From Bacteroidales bacterium (GTDB lineage Bacteria; Bacteroidota; Bacteroidia; Bacteroidales; UBA932): 64,000 nt of DNA. Both the position numbers and the translations under genes were made by a program. Positions 15,469 to 24,823 of this stretch are shown here, in pieces; position 1 is the first letter of the stretch, and each line of letters starts with the position of its first letter. The notes beneath the pieces are model-generated. The model saw only the letters and a program-made list of their open reading frames with translations. It made no database searches and was not told the DNA's origin. Location: NCBI GenBank assembly GCA_009774765.1, contig VSOK01000005.1, positions 25,060 through 89,059 of the forward strand, written 5' to 3'.

Positions 15469-16703
15469 CGGAGATCTGATCTGTCCGGGAAGGATGCCTT
15501 CATCACAACACGCACAGAGTCAAAGGCCGCCCTGTACTCTTCTTTCAAAGGCTCCGCAGGAGGCGACTGCATAGTAAGAGGGTTTATAGGGGAACCGTTT
15601 TTCCATACTCTGAAATCAAGGTGCGGTCCGGTGCATCTGCCGGTAGCTCCGACATAACCTATCACGTCTCCCTGGCTGACACGCTGTCCCGACTTCAGAC
15701 CTTTGGCATATCTGGACAGATGCAGGTATGCAGTCGAATAGACTGAGTTATGTCTGATCCTTACCGTATTTCCTCCTGCCCCTTCATTTTTCATACTTGT
15801 GACCACACCGTCCCCTATCGTCATCACCGGTGTTCCGGACGGAGCCGCGTAATCAACTCCTGTATGCGGCTGAACCCTCCTCGTAACAGGGTGCTTCCTG
15901 CTGTATGAAAATCCGGAACTTACCCTGGAATATTGCAGAGGTGCCTTCAGAAACTGTTTCCTGACACTTTCACCCTTTTCATTCCAGTAGATATTCCCTC
16001 CGTCTCCCTGATCAAACATTATCACAGGATAATCCTCTCCCCTATGCGTAAAAACCGCATACCTCACCGTATCGACCGACATTACCGACCCTTCGCACAC
16101 TTTTTCATCATAGAGCACCCTGAAACGGTCACCTTTCTGAAGGCCGAAGAAATCAACAGTCCAGGCATATATGTCAGAAAGCTTCAGAACAAGCAGAGGA
16201 GAAGCACCGGCATCGCTCAGAGCATTCCACAGGGAACTTTCAATCGTAACGTCAGCATATTTTCTGACCAATTCAACCGGTCTCTCGGAAATCCACACGG
16301 AATACGGCTCCATACAACGGAACACCACGTCAGATGAGGCATCGCGCTCATACACCACATAATCAGGGCGTCCGGACAATGTACTGTCGGCATAATAGGC
16401 CCTGTAAGCGTTGCCTGCCCGAAGCCTGCGTACATCAAACACAGTATCACAGGCCGTCACGACAGAATACGACCCGGAGGCGTCAAGCCCAAGACGGGCC
16501 ATAAAATTGGAAAAGAATTCATTTTTCCTGATTTTCCCTTCCGCCGCAAACAAAGTGTCCGGCTCGAAACCGAACCTGTGCTGCGGAGCGGCAACCTCCT
16601 CAGCGTCTTCCGGTACGGAGACAGATGTGTCGCTTCCGCCGCCCCCGCAAGAAGACAGCAGCACCACAGCTGCAACCAACAAAAATATAATCCGATATTT
16701 CAT
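15465..16703 (-). CDS. M23-family metallopeptidase lipoprotein (peptidoglycan hydrolase type)
   Basis: I choose the ATG at 16703, which gives a signal peptide and lipobox (LLSSC); the open frame continues 30 codons upstream to 16793 but that stretch does not look like a signal sequence. The protein is about 412 residues. The C-terminal LytM/M23 domain shows PHTGVDYAAPSGTPV (zinc ligands His and Asp), YLHLS, and GPHLDFRVW (catalytic and ligand His), so the zinc site looks complete. Such enzymes cut peptidoglycan cross-links. Its place next to the division cluster fits, though it is transcribed the other way. Confidence 0.9.
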   Translation of the reverse strand: MKYRIIFLLVAAVVLLSSCGGGGSDTSVSVPEDAEEVAAPQHRFGFEPDTLFAAEGKIRKNEFFSNFMARLGLDASGSYSVVTACDTVFDVRRLRAGNAYRAYYADSTLSGRPDYVVYERDASSDVVFRCMEPYSVWISERPVELVRKYADVTIESSLWNALSDAGASPLLVLKLSDIYAWTVDFFGLQKGDRFRVLYDEKVCEGSVMSVDTVRYAVFTHRGEDYPVIMFDQGDGGNIYWNEKGESVRKQFLKAPLQYSRVSSGFSYSRKHPVTRRVQPHTGVDYAAPSGTPVMTIGDGVVTSMKNEGAGGNTVRIRHNSVYSTAYLHLSRYAKGLKSGQRVSQGDVIGYVGATGRCTGPHLDFRVWKNGSPINPLTMQSPPAEPLKEEYRAAFDSVRVVMKASFPDRSDLR

Positions 16704-16716
16704 AATATAATTTCTA

Positions 16717-16724
16717 CAAAAATA
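16717..16724 (-). promoter_or_regulatory. Possible -7 box (TATTTTTG) for the M23 gene
   Basis: On the minus strand TATTTTTG fits TAnnTTTG, only 13 bp before the ATG at 16703, so the mRNA leader would be very short. No clear -33 element was found. Confidence 0.35.
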
Positions 16725-16761
16725 ACCCTTCCAAAGCACATAAGAAAGAGCCTCCTTCAAA

Positions 16762-16800
16762 AAAGTGGAAAATTTTGTAAAATTGTGGAACAAAGTGGAA
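16762..16800 (+). promoter_or_regulatory. Probable MraZ operator: three GTGGAA boxes
   Basis: GTGGAA occurs at 16765, 16785 and 16795, that is at 20- and 10-bp steps, so all three lie on one face of the helix. AAA or TT precedes each copy. MraZ proteins of other phyla bind tandem GTGG/TGGG-type repeats with about 10-bp period just before their own gene. The boxes lie immediately upstream of the mraZ -7 box, suited to autorepression. Confidence 0.65.
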
Positions 16801-16809
16801 AAATATTCT

Positions 16810-16817
16810 TACTTTTG
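16810..16817 (+). promoter_or_regulatory. -7 box (TACTTTTG) of the mraZ/dcw promoter
   Basis: TACTTTTG fits TAnnTTTG and lies 25 bp before the mraZ ATG. The GTGGAA boxes occupy the place of the -33 element, so a bound regulator would block RNA polymerase. Confidence 0.6.
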
Positions 16818-16842
16818 CGGTGATTAGCGTGAAAAAGTATTT

Positions 16843-17286
16843 ATGGTCAAATTCATCGGTGAATATTCTGCAAAGATTGATGACAAAGGGAGGCTCGTGC
16901 TGCCCTCTGCCTTCAAAGGCATTATGCCCGCAGATGACATGAGACTGGTCATAAAGAAAGATATCTACGAAGATTGCCTGGAGGTGTACACCTACGAGGA
17001 ATGGGTCCGCCAGTCAGAAGAGCTGAAAGGACGCCTGAATTTCTTGAAGAAGGAGCACGCTATGTTCTGGAGGGAATATATGCGCAACCGTTCACTGGTT
17101 GAACCCGACGGAAAAGTCGGCCGCATAAACATCCCGAAAAAGCTGTTGGAGTCAATAGGTGCAGACAAGGAAGTCGTATTCTCCGGCAACGATCACAAAA
17201 TTGAAATCTGGGCAAAGGAAAGATATGAGTCCAATGAGATTTCAAACGAAGACTTCGTTGCTCTTGCGGGTATGCTGTCCGATTAG
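16843..17286 (+). CDS. mraZ: Transcriptional regulator MraZ
   Basis: This 147-residue protein has the two SpoVT/AbrB-like repeats of MraZ, each with its signature: DDKGRLVLPSAFK at about 13-25 and DGKVGRINIPKKLL at about 88-101. MraZ forms ring oligomers that bind repeats upstream of its own gene and control the division and wall cluster. It is the first gene of the dcw cluster and is preceded by three GTGGAA boxes. Length is normal. Confidence 0.96.
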   Translation: MVKFIGEYSAKIDDKGRLVLPSAFKGIMPADDMRLVIKKDIYEDCLEVYTYEEWVRQSEELKGRLNFLKKEHAMFWREYMRNRSLVEPDGKVGRINIPKKLLESIGADKEVVFSGNDHKIEIWAKERYESNEISNEDFVALAGMLSD

Positions 17287-17303
17287 ATGGGAGGGCCCGG
17301 GAA

Positions 17304-18209
17304 ATGTCTGAATATCATATACCAGTTCTACTGAATGAAAGTGTTTCCGCACTGATAGGAGACACTGACGGAATCTACGCCGATGCCACTTTCGGAGGCG
17401 GAGGACATACTGCCGAAATTCTTTCACGCTTATCCGACAAAGGCAGGGTCATCGCTTTCGACCGCGACGTGGACGCCATACGCAACAGGATCGACGACAA
17501 AAGGCTTGTGCTGATAAGGAACAATTTCAGATTTATCCACAACCACGTCATCCACGAAGGCTTCCCTGAAGGGATAGACGGAATCCTCGCCGACCTCGGG
17601 GTCTCGTCCCACCAGTTCGACACTCCGGAAAGAGGATTTTCATTCCGCTACGACGTTCCTCTTGACATGAGGATGAACAAGGAATCGGGCACAACGGCAG
17701 CCGACATAATAGGAAGCTATCCCGAAGAGGACATCGAAAGGATTCTTAGGATTTACGGAGAAGTCGAAAACAGCAGAAAAGCCGCCGCCCTGATATGCAG
17801 CGCAAGGAGCAGAAGTCCGATTGCAACGACAGGAGACCTCAGCGGGGCAATCTCACAGATACTGCCGAAATTCGCTGAGCACAAATATCTGGCAAAGGTA
17901 TACCAGGCACTCAGGATAGAGGTAAACCAGGAGATGAAATCCCTTGAAAAATTCCTCAGAGGAGCGGAGAAGTCATTGAAGCCGGGAGGAAGGCTGGTGG
18001 TGATTACCTACCATTCCCTCGAAGACAGGATGGTAAAGAATTTCATCAAGTCAGGCAACATCGACGGCAAGGCCGAGAAAGACATCTACGGAAACTCAAA
18101 GGCTGCAATGAAGGCTGTCAACAGGAAGCCGATACTTCCGCAGGAAAGCGAGATATCAGCAAACACACGCGCCAGAAGCGCGAAACTGAGGATAGCGGAA
18201 AAAATTTAG
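17304..18209 (+). CDS. rsmH: 16S rRNA (cytosine-N4) methyltransferase RsmH
   Basis: This 301-residue enzyme methylates N4 of C1402 in 16S rRNA. It shows the family start HIPVLLNESV, the S-adenosylmethionine loop DATFGGGGHT, the segment GILADLGVSSHQFD, and GGRLVVITYHSLEDRMVK near the C-terminus. It follows mraZ after 17 bp, the conserved order. Length is typical. Confidence 0.97.
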   Translation: MSEYHIPVLLNESVSALIGDTDGIYADATFGGGGHTAEILSRLSDKGRVIAFDRDVDAIRNRIDDKRLVLIRNNFRFIHNHVIHEGFPEGIDGILADLGVSSHQFDTPERGFSFRYDVPLDMRMNKESGTTAADIIGSYPEEDIERILRIYGEVENSRKAAALICSARSRSPIATTGDLSGAISQILPKFAEHKYLAKVYQALRIEVNQEMKSLEKFLRGAEKSLKPGGRLVVITYHSLEDRMVKNFIKSGNIDGKAEKDIYGNSKAAMKAVNRKPILPQESEISANTRARSAKLRIAEKI

Positions 18210-18221
18210 GAGAATGCATAT

Positions 18222-18551
18222 ATGGCCAACATAAGGAAGTCACTTGGAAACATATTCACTGCCATTATGCGCGGAGAACTTATGCTGAGACTGAGAGTCG
18301 ACAGGATTTTTGTCCATATACTGTATCTGTTCTTTATCGTATGGGCAATGATATTCATAAGTCTGAAAATGGACCAGACGATGCTCCGTATGGAATCCAA
18401 CCGCAAGAGGCTTGAAGACCTGAAGATATATCACGCCCAGAAGACCTGCGAACTGGCAAGCTACGACAGACTGAGCACGGTGCAGGAAATGCTTGAAAAA
18501 TCCGGTTCAAAAGTGAATATGCCGGACAAGCCGGCCGACAGGATACAATAG
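18222..18551 (+). CDS. ftsL: FtsL-like cell division protein
   Basis: This 109-residue protein has a cytoplasmic N-terminus with basic residues, one membrane segment at about 29-50 and a short extracytoplasmic helix rich in charged residues (about 52-85) that would form a coiled coil. This is the FtsL bitopic plan, and position between rsmH and the transpeptidase supports the name more than sequence similarity, which is low in this family. FtsL joins FtsB and FtsQ at the septum. A clear AGGAG precedes the start. Confidence 0.85.
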   Translation: MANIRKSLGNIFTAIMRGELMLRLRVDRIFVHILYLFFIVWAMIFISLKMDQTMLRMESNRKRLEDLKIYHAQKTCELASYDRLSTVQEMLEKSGSKVNMPDKPADRIQ

Positions 18552-18566
18552 GAAGGAAAACAAAAG

Positions 18567-20681
18567 ATGAACGAAAAGAAGACAGGAGTACAACAGGAAA
18601 ATACGATGAAAAGGGATAGAGTGGGTATCATTCTGATGCTCATTCATTTTGTGTTTCTTGTAGCCTCCGCTGTCCTTATCGTACAGACAATCAAGCTCGA
18701 GCTGTTCTACAAGCCCGATCCCAAAATAGCCAAATATCTCAAACCGGCAGGCAAAAAGCTGGTGACCGACCCGGACAGGGGTGCCATAATGGCCATGGAC
18801 GGCAGGCTGCTCGCCTCATCCACCCCTATGTACGACGTATATATGGACTGCACCGTACAGAAGGAGGCATACAGGGAGATGAGGAACAGACATAAGGGCG
18901 ACAGCCTTGAAAGGGTATGGATCGCAAATGCGCGCGAACTGAGCAAAGGCCTTGCATCCACATTCAAGGACAGGACGGCTGACCAGTATTACAACCTTAT
19001 CGTAAGCTCCAGGGCCAACAACAGGAAATACGTCTGCATACAGAGACATATCGACCACGGCACTCTGCAGGAGATAAAGAAGCTCCCGCTTTTCAATATG
19101 GCCTCACACAAAGGCGGTCTTATGACGGAAAAGATCGATACACGCCAGTATCCGTATGGAGCACTCGCACGCAGGGTCATAGGAAGTGTCCGCAACAACA
19201 CCGACAACAGCAACAACCTCATAGGACTTGAAGGCAAATACAATTATATACTTCACGGCAAAGAGGGAGTGGAATGGCTCAAAAAGAGCGATGCCAAAGG
19301 CTGGATCCATAATTTCGACAGCACGACAGTCAAAGCCGAGAACGGCCTTGACATCAGGACCACAATAGACATAGATATGCAGGATATTGTGGACAAGGCC
19401 TTGAGGCAGAAGATTATGGAGAGGGAGAACATCGAAGGCGGATGTGCAATCATCATGGATGTCGCCTCCGGAGCAATCAGGGCGATGGTAAACCTGAAAA
19501 AGGACGGAAGCGGAATCCCGAGGGAGACTTACAACTACGCGATAGGCCGGTCAGGAGACCCCGGATCCGTATTCAAGCTAAGCACCCTGATGACTCTGAT
19601 AGAGGACGGGAACACGACCCTTGACTCCAAAATACCTATGAACAGAGGTATCTGGACATACAAGGGACAGACTTTCAGAGACGAATACCTGCAGAAAAGA
19701 AGCGGTACGCATATCAGCGTGATAGACGGATTCAAGATATCGTCAAACAACGTATTCCGCCAGCTCGCCTGCGAACACTACGGCAGCAATCCCGAACATT
19801 TCATACACAAGCTGTATGAATACAAGCTGGCCGAGACATTCGACTTTGACATAATAGGACTTGCAAGCCCCGTGCTGGTCACACCTGACAGTCCCGCCTG
19901 GAGCGGCACCGCATTGCCTTCCATAGCCATAGGATACACGGTTAATGTCACTCCTCTGCATATAGCGATGTTCTACAATGCCGTAGCCAACAAGGGCAAG
20001 ATGATGAAGCCTTACCTTGTGGAATCATTTGAAAGACTCGGGAAAGTGGAGCAGAAGCTCGGACCTGTGATCCTCAACGGCTCAATATGCTCAAAAGCTA
20101 CAGCAGACACTCTGACAAGAGCGTTGAAGGCCGTTACAAATGAAGGCACAGGACGTGAACTGAAAAACGCAAAATGTCAGGTCGCCGGAAAGACCGGTAC
20201 GGCGCAGATACCTTTCGTCACCAGAGTCAACGGCAAGGACAGGGTCGTATATAAAGACGCCGCAGGCAACAGGCAGCATCAGGCGACATTCGTAGGCTTC
20301 TTCCCTGCGGACGCCCCAAAATACACTGCAATAGTAGTCCTGTATTCCAAACTGTCCACCTCCAACCTTTACGGAGCGGCGGCGATACCGGCATTCAAGA
20401 CAATCGTAAACGAAATATATGCCCTTGACAACGAATGGGGACAGAAGATAAAGAACAAGGGAGACGTGCCTTTAATGCCGTTGACTCCGGTCAATGCAGC
20501 TGACTACAAGCTGAGCGAAATCCCGTCGGTGAGCGGGATGGGACTTATGGACGCGCTGTACACGATAGAGAACTGCGGATACAGATGCGTGTTTGAAGGC
20601 ACAGGACACGTTGTGGGACAGACACCAAAAGCCGGCACAAAGGCAAAGAAAGGAGACACGGTCAAAATTGTATTACAATAA
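18567..20681 (+). CDS. ftsI: Division-specific peptidoglycan transpeptidase (PBP3-type) with PASTA domain
   Basis: This 704-residue class B penicillin-binding protein has one N-terminal membrane segment (about 18-43), a dimerisation domain, and a transpeptidase domain with the catalytic SxxK at S334-K337 (SVFK), SSN at 392-394 and KTGTA near 547. A single PASTA domain ends the protein (from about 648). It cross-links septal peptidoglycan with FtsW. An AGGAAGG sequence precedes the ATG at 18567; an in-frame ATG at 18606 is the alternative. It lies 15 bp after ftsL. Confidence 0.95.
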   Translation: MNEKKTGVQQENTMKRDRVGIILMLIHFVFLVASAVLIVQTIKLELFYKPDPKIAKYLKPAGKKLVTDPDRGAIMAMDGRLLASSTPMYDVYMDCTVQKEAYREMRNRHKGDSLERVWIANARELSKGLASTFKDRTADQYYNLIVSSRANNRKYVCIQRHIDHGTLQEIKKLPLFNMASHKGGLMTEKIDTRQYPYGALARRVIGSVRNNTDNSNNLIGLEGKYNYILHGKEGVEWLKKSDAKGWIHNFDSTTVKAENGLDIRTTIDIDMQDIVDKALRQKIMERENIEGGCAIIMDVASGAIRAMVNLKKDGSGIPRETYNYAIGRSGDPGSVFKLSTLMTLIEDGNTTLDSKIPMNRGIWTYKGQTFRDEYLQKRSGTHISVIDGFKISSNNVFRQLACEHYGSNPEHFIHKLYEYKLAETFDFDIIGLASPVLVTPDSPAWSGTALPSIAIGYTVNVTPLHIAMFYNAVANKGKMMKPYLVESFERLGKVEQKLGPVILNGSICSKATADTLTRALKAVTNEGTGRELKNAKCQVAGKTGTAQIPFVTRVNGKDRVVYKDAAGNRQHQATFVGFFPADAPKYTAIVVLYSKLSTSNLYGAAAIPAFKTIVNEIYALDNEWGQKIKNKGDVPLMPLTPVNAADYKLSEIPSVSGMGLMDALYTIENCGYRCVFEGTGHVVGQTPKAGTKAKKGDTVKIVLQ

Positions 20682-20691
20682 ACTGACAGGA

Positions 20692-22164
20692 ATGAAACTT
20701 AAGGATATCATATATGAAAGCGGGGCAATCTCGGTGAGCGGCGATACCGGCATCGTGATAACCTCCATAGCCAGCGATTCACGCAAAGTCACGGAAGGAT
20801 CCCTTTTCATCGCCGTGAAAGGATTTGCGAGCGACGGTCACAGCTATATAGCCAAAGCCATAGAAAGCGGAGCCAAAGCCATAGTGTATGAAGACGGGGA
20901 TGCCGTCGCAGACCTTGTCGGAACACGCGGAGACATAACTTTCGTAAAGGTAGAATCATCCAGATATGCGGTTGCGGTCATAGCGGCAAATTTCTATGAC
21001 AACCCTTCACACAAGCTGAATCTTGTCGGAATCACAGGAACAAACGGCAAAACCACAACTGTGACATTGCTGTACAGGATGTTCACATCCTTAGGATACG
21101 GATGCGGCCTGCTTTCCACCATCGCCAATTATGTGGGCGACAAAATGACGGAAGCGGTCAACACCACATCGGACCCTATCACGATCAATTCGCTCCTGGC
21201 TGAAATGGCGGAAGCAGGATGTGAATACTGTTTTATGGAAGTCAGTTCAATAGGAGTGGAGCAGCTCAGAGTCGCAGGCCTGAAGTTCAGAGCCGGAATA
21301 TTCTCAAATCTGACACACGACCATCTTGACTACCACAAGACATTCGCCGAATATCTCCGATGCAAAAAGATGTTCTTCGATACCCTTCCGGCAGACGCTA
21401 CGGCAATCATCAACGCAGATGACCGCAACGGAACGGTAATGGTCCAGAACACGAAGGCCCGGACAGTAACATATTCCTGCAGAAGCATTGCAGACCATAC
21501 CTGCCGTATCCTGGAACAGAGTTTTGACGGTATGCTTCTGAAGATTGACGGAAGGGAAATATGGACGAACCTTATCGGTATGCACAATGCGTACAACCTG
21601 CTTGCAATATATACGACAGCTATAACGCTGGGAGCCTCACAGGAAGAGACCCTCGTTGCGATCAGCAGCCTGCAGTCGGCCCCTGGAAGGCTGGAGAACA
21701 TAAAAGGCCCAAAGGACCTCTCAGTCGTCATAGACTATGCACATACTCCTGACGCACTTGAAAATGTACTAAAGACCCTCAGGGACATAGCTCCGGAAAG
21801 ACAGCTGATATGCCTTTTCGGATGCGGAGGCGACCGCGACAGGACCAAAAGGCCGGAAATGGCACAGATAGCCCAGAAGTTTGCTGACACCATCATCGTG
21901 ACGTCTGACAACAGCCGGACCGAAAGGACATCAGACATTATGGACGACATAAAATCAGGTATGGACATTCCAGGAAAAGCCAAATCACTGTTCATTGAAG
22001 ACAGGGAGCAGGCGATCCGCACAGCCATTATGGTAGCCCAGCAGGGAGCTACCATCCTGCTTGCAGGCAAGGGGCACGAGACATACCAGATCATCGGCAC
22101 AGAAAAAAGACATTTTGACGAGAAGGAAATCGTCGGAAACATATTCAGGGAAATGAGCAACTAA
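20692..22164 (+). CDS. murE: UDP-MurNAc-tripeptide ligase MurE
   Basis: I take the ATG at 20692 (MKLKDIIYE) because it gives the normal N-terminus and lies 10 bp after ftsI; the frame is open further upstream but only within ftsI. The 490-residue ligase adds the third amino acid of the stem peptide. It shows the ATP loop GITGTNGKTTT and the segment SDNSRTE. In MurE the Arg of the DNPR motif reads meso-diaminopimelate; here it is DNSR, with Arg kept and Pro replaced by Ser. I infer a DAP-type enzyme, as usual for Bacteroidota. Confidence 0.95.
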   Translation: MKLKDIIYESGAISVSGDTGIVITSIASDSRKVTEGSLFIAVKGFASDGHSYIAKAIESGAKAIVYEDGDAVADLVGTRGDITFVKVESSRYAVAVIAANFYDNPSHKLNLVGITGTNGKTTTVTLLYRMFTSLGYGCGLLSTIANYVGDKMTEAVNTTSDPITINSLLAEMAEAGCEYCFMEVSSIGVEQLRVAGLKFRAGIFSNLTHDHLDYHKTFAEYLRCKKMFFDTLPADATAIINADDRNGTVMVQNTKARTVTYSCRSIADHTCRILEQSFDGMLLKIDGREIWTNLIGMHNAYNLLAIYTTAITLGASQEETLVAISSLQSAPGRLENIKGPKDLSVVIDYAHTPDALENVLKTLRDIAPERQLICLFGCGGDRDRTKRPEMAQIAQKFADTIIVTSDNSRTERTSDIMDDIKSGMDIPGKAKSLFIEDREQAIRTAIMVAQQGATILLAGKGHETYQIIGTEKRHFDEKEIVGNIFREMSN

Positions 22165-22179
22165 GACAGACAGCGAACT

Positions 22180-23475
22180 ATGATATACCATTTATTTGAA
22201 AGCCTCAAAGAATACGACATACCCGGCCAGGGCCTGCTGACATATCTTTCGTTCAGAGCGATATTCGCCAGCGTGACAGCTATGCTCGTATCGGTATTTG
22301 CCGGAAAGAGAATCATAAGATGGCTCCAGAAACAGCAGATAGGAGAGGAAATCCGCGATCTGGGCCTCGAGGGACAGATGCAGAAGAAAGGCACTCCGAC
22401 TATGGGAGGAATCATCATCATCATTTCCGTACTCAGCGGCGTACTGCTGTTCTCCGACCTCACCAACATATACACGATACTACTGATAATAAGCACATTG
22501 TGGCTCGGAGGTCTCGGATTTGCCGATGATTATATAAAAGTCTTCAGGCACAACAAGGAAGGACTCAGCGAAAGGAGGAAACTTATCGGCCAGGTAGTCC
22601 TCGGTCTTGCCATAGCCATAACGGTCTGCTTCAGCGACAAGGTGGTCGTAAGGGAAAATGTCGCACCGTCCGAAGTCACAGCCGGAATTTCAGCGCAGGA
22701 CACAATGGAGTCAGACGGACCGGACACAATACCGGCCTCATCCCCGAAACAGGATGTGGTCAAAAGCACGAAGACAACCATCCCGTTTGTAAAGAACCAC
22801 GAATTCGACTATAAATGGCTCTCCCCTTTCAAAGGGACATGGGGCTGGTACGGCAAATGGGCAATCTATGTGATAATGATAGTGATTGTCATCACCGCCT
22901 GCTCCAACGGCACCAACCTGACTGACGGTATGGACGGTCTCGCTACGGGAACGTCAGCTATCGCAGGAGTTGTCCTGGGCATATTCGCCTGGCTTGGAGG
23001 CAACCTCATAAACGCTGAATACCTCAATATAATGTATATACCGGGCAGCGGAGAGATAGCCGTATTCATGGCGGCATTCGTAGGCGCGCTTATCGGATTC
23101 CTCTGGCACAACTCATTCCCGGCACAGGTGTTCATGGGAGATACGGGTTCCCTGGCCATCGGAGGAATAATCGGAGTATGCGCAATACTCATCAGAAAGG
23201 AGCTGCTGCTTCCGATACTGTGCGGAGTGTTCTTTGTCGAAAGCCTTTCAGTGCTGATGCAGAGGGCATATTTCAAGATTACAAAAAGGAAATACGGTAC
23301 AGGCAGGCGGATTTTCAAAATGACACCCCTGCACCACCACTACCAGAAAGAAGGGATTCCGGCACTGATATCATTGCCGAAAAAAGCCATTCCTGAGGCC
23401 AAGATAGTAGTCAGGTTCTGGATCATAGGAATCATTCTCGCTGTACTTACGATAGCAATGCTCAAAATAAGATAA
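22180..23475 (+). CDS. mraY: Phospho-MurNAc-pentapeptide transferase MraY
   Basis: This 431-residue polytopic membrane enzyme makes lipid I from UDP-MurNAc-pentapeptide and undecaprenyl phosphate. Family motifs are present: GFADDYIKV with the catalytic Asp pair, NLTDGMDGLA, GDTGSLAIGG and MTPLHHHYQ. A hydrophilic loop of about 55 residues (about 162-215) rich in Ser, Thr and Asp separates membrane segments; such an insert is common in Bacteroidota MraY. It follows murE by 15 bp. Confidence 0.96.
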   Translation: MIYHLFESLKEYDIPGQGLLTYLSFRAIFASVTAMLVSVFAGKRIIRWLQKQQIGEEIRDLGLEGQMQKKGTPTMGGIIIIISVLSGVLLFSDLTNIYTILLIISTLWLGGLGFADDYIKVFRHNKEGLSERRKLIGQVVLGLAIAITVCFSDKVVVRENVAPSEVTAGISAQDTMESDGPDTIPASSPKQDVVKSTKTTIPFVKNHEFDYKWLSPFKGTWGWYGKWAIYVIMIVIVITACSNGTNLTDGMDGLATGTSAIAGVVLGIFAWLGGNLINAEYLNIMYIPGSGEIAVFMAAFVGALIGFLWHNSFPAQVFMGDTGSLAIGGIIGVCAILIRKELLLPILCGVFFVESLSVLMQRAYFKITKRKYGTGRRIFKMTPLHHHYQKEGIPALISLPKKAIPEAKIVVRFWIIGIILAVLTIAMLKIR

Positions 23476-23479
23476 TAAG

Positions 23480-24814
23480 ATGTCAAGAATTGTTGTTTTA
23501 GGCGGAGGCGAAAGCGGTGTCGGCGCCGCAGTCCTCGCAAAGGTCAAAGGTTTTGATGTATTTCTCTCGGACAAGGGGGAAATCTCAAAGGAGTATGCGG
23601 ATATGCTCGAAAAATGGGATATCCCGTACGAAAGCGGAATGCATACCGAGTCCCTCATCCTCAACGCGGATGAGATCATCAAAAGCCCCGGTATACCTTC
23701 TGCCGCTCCTATGGTCAAAAAAATCACGGAGGCCGGAATCCATATCATATCTGAAATAGAGTTCGCCGGAAGATACGACTCCGCAAAGAAGATATGCATC
23801 ACAGGAAGCAACGGAAAGACCACCACGACGTCACTCATATACTACCTGCTCCAGCAGGCAGGAATGAATGTAGGACTTGGCGGAAACATCGGGAAAAGCT
23901 ACGCCTACCAGGTAGCTACAGAGCATTTTGACATCTATGTTCTCGAACTGAGCAGTTTCCAGCTTGACAATATGTATGACTTCAAGGCCGACATTGCAGT
24001 CCTGACGAACATAACACCCGACCATCTTGACAGGTACGACCACAAGATGGAAAATTATGTCAAGGCCAAATTCCGCATAACCCGCAATATGGACAGCGAT
24101 GACTGCTTCATCTTCTGCTCTGACGACGAGATTACGATAAGCCATCTCAACCAGATAGTGGTCAAGGCCAAGATGCTACCGTTCAGTCAGAAGGAGGAGG
24201 TCAGCGAAGGCGCATTCCTCAAAGACGACAGGATGGTCGTGCGCGTGGGTGACAACGAATGCGGTATGTTTATCCGTGAACTTGCTCTCGGAGGAAAGCA
24301 CAATGTCTACAATTCTATGGCCGCAGCCATCGCCGGCAAGGTGATGAATATCGACAACGAAGACATCAGAAGGAGCCTTTCAACATTCCAGGCAGTAGAG
24401 CACAGACTTGAAAAAGTGTTGAGCATCAAGGATGTGCTCTATATAAACGACTCAAAGGCGACCAATGTGGATGCAGCCTGGTACGCGCTTGAATGCCAGA
24501 CAAGACCTGTAGTCTGGATTGTAGGCGGCACGGACAAAGGCAACGACTACACCACTCTTCTGGGACTGGCCAAAGACAAGGTCAAGGCGATGATATGCAT
24601 GGGTGTGGACAACCGAAAATTCCACGAATCGTTCTCCGGGATAGTCCCGAGAATAGACGATGTGACATCTGCGGAAGAGGCTGTGAAGCTGGCTAGCACA
24701 ATAGCGGAGGCCGGTGATGTCGTCCTGCTTTCACCTTGCTGTGCAAGCTTCGACCTGTTCAAGAACTATGAAGACAGGGGACGCAAATTCAAGGATGCTG
24801 TAAGAAACCTATAA
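23480..24814 (+). CDS. murD: UDP-MurNAc-L-alanine:D-glutamate ligase MurD
   Basis: This 444-residue ligase adds D-glutamate to UDP-MurNAc-L-Ala. It starts with a nucleotide-binding strand IVVLGGGESGVGAA, carries the ATP loop CITGSNGKTTTTSL near 113-126, NITPDHLDRYD, and a C-terminal block with INDSKATN and LLSPCCASFDLF. It starts 4 bp after mraY. Length is typical. Confidence 0.96.
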   Translation: MSRIVVLGGGESGVGAAVLAKVKGFDVFLSDKGEISKEYADMLEKWDIPYESGMHTESLILNADEIIKSPGIPSAAPMVKKITEAGIHIISEIEFAGRYDSAKKICITGSNGKTTTTSLIYYLLQQAGMNVGLGGNIGKSYAYQVATEHFDIYVLELSSFQLDNMYDFKADIAVLTNITPDHLDRYDHKMENYVKAKFRITRNMDSDDCFIFCSDDEITISHLNQIVVKAKMLPFSQKEEVSEGAFLKDDRMVVRVGDNECGMFIRELALGGKHNVYNSMAAAIAGKVMNIDNEDIRRSLSTFQAVEHRLEKVLSIKDVLYINDSKATNVDAAWYALECQTRPVVWIVGGTDKGNDYTTLLGLAKDKVKAMICMGVDNRKFHESFSGIVPRIDDVTSAEEAVKLASTIAEAGDVVLLSPCCASFDLFKNYEDRGRKFKDAVRNL

Positions 24815-24823
24815 AATTCCGAT

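Noticed and set aside
16704..16793. Upstream extension of the M23 gene
   Set aside because: The extra 30 residues do not look like a signal sequence, while the ATG at 16703 gives a clean lipoprotein signal. The extension would also cover the mraZ control boxes.
22640..22830. Hydrophilic insertion in MraY as a sign of fusion or frameshift
   Set aside because: The frame and flanking motifs are intact and a loop of this kind is usual in Bacteroidota MraY.
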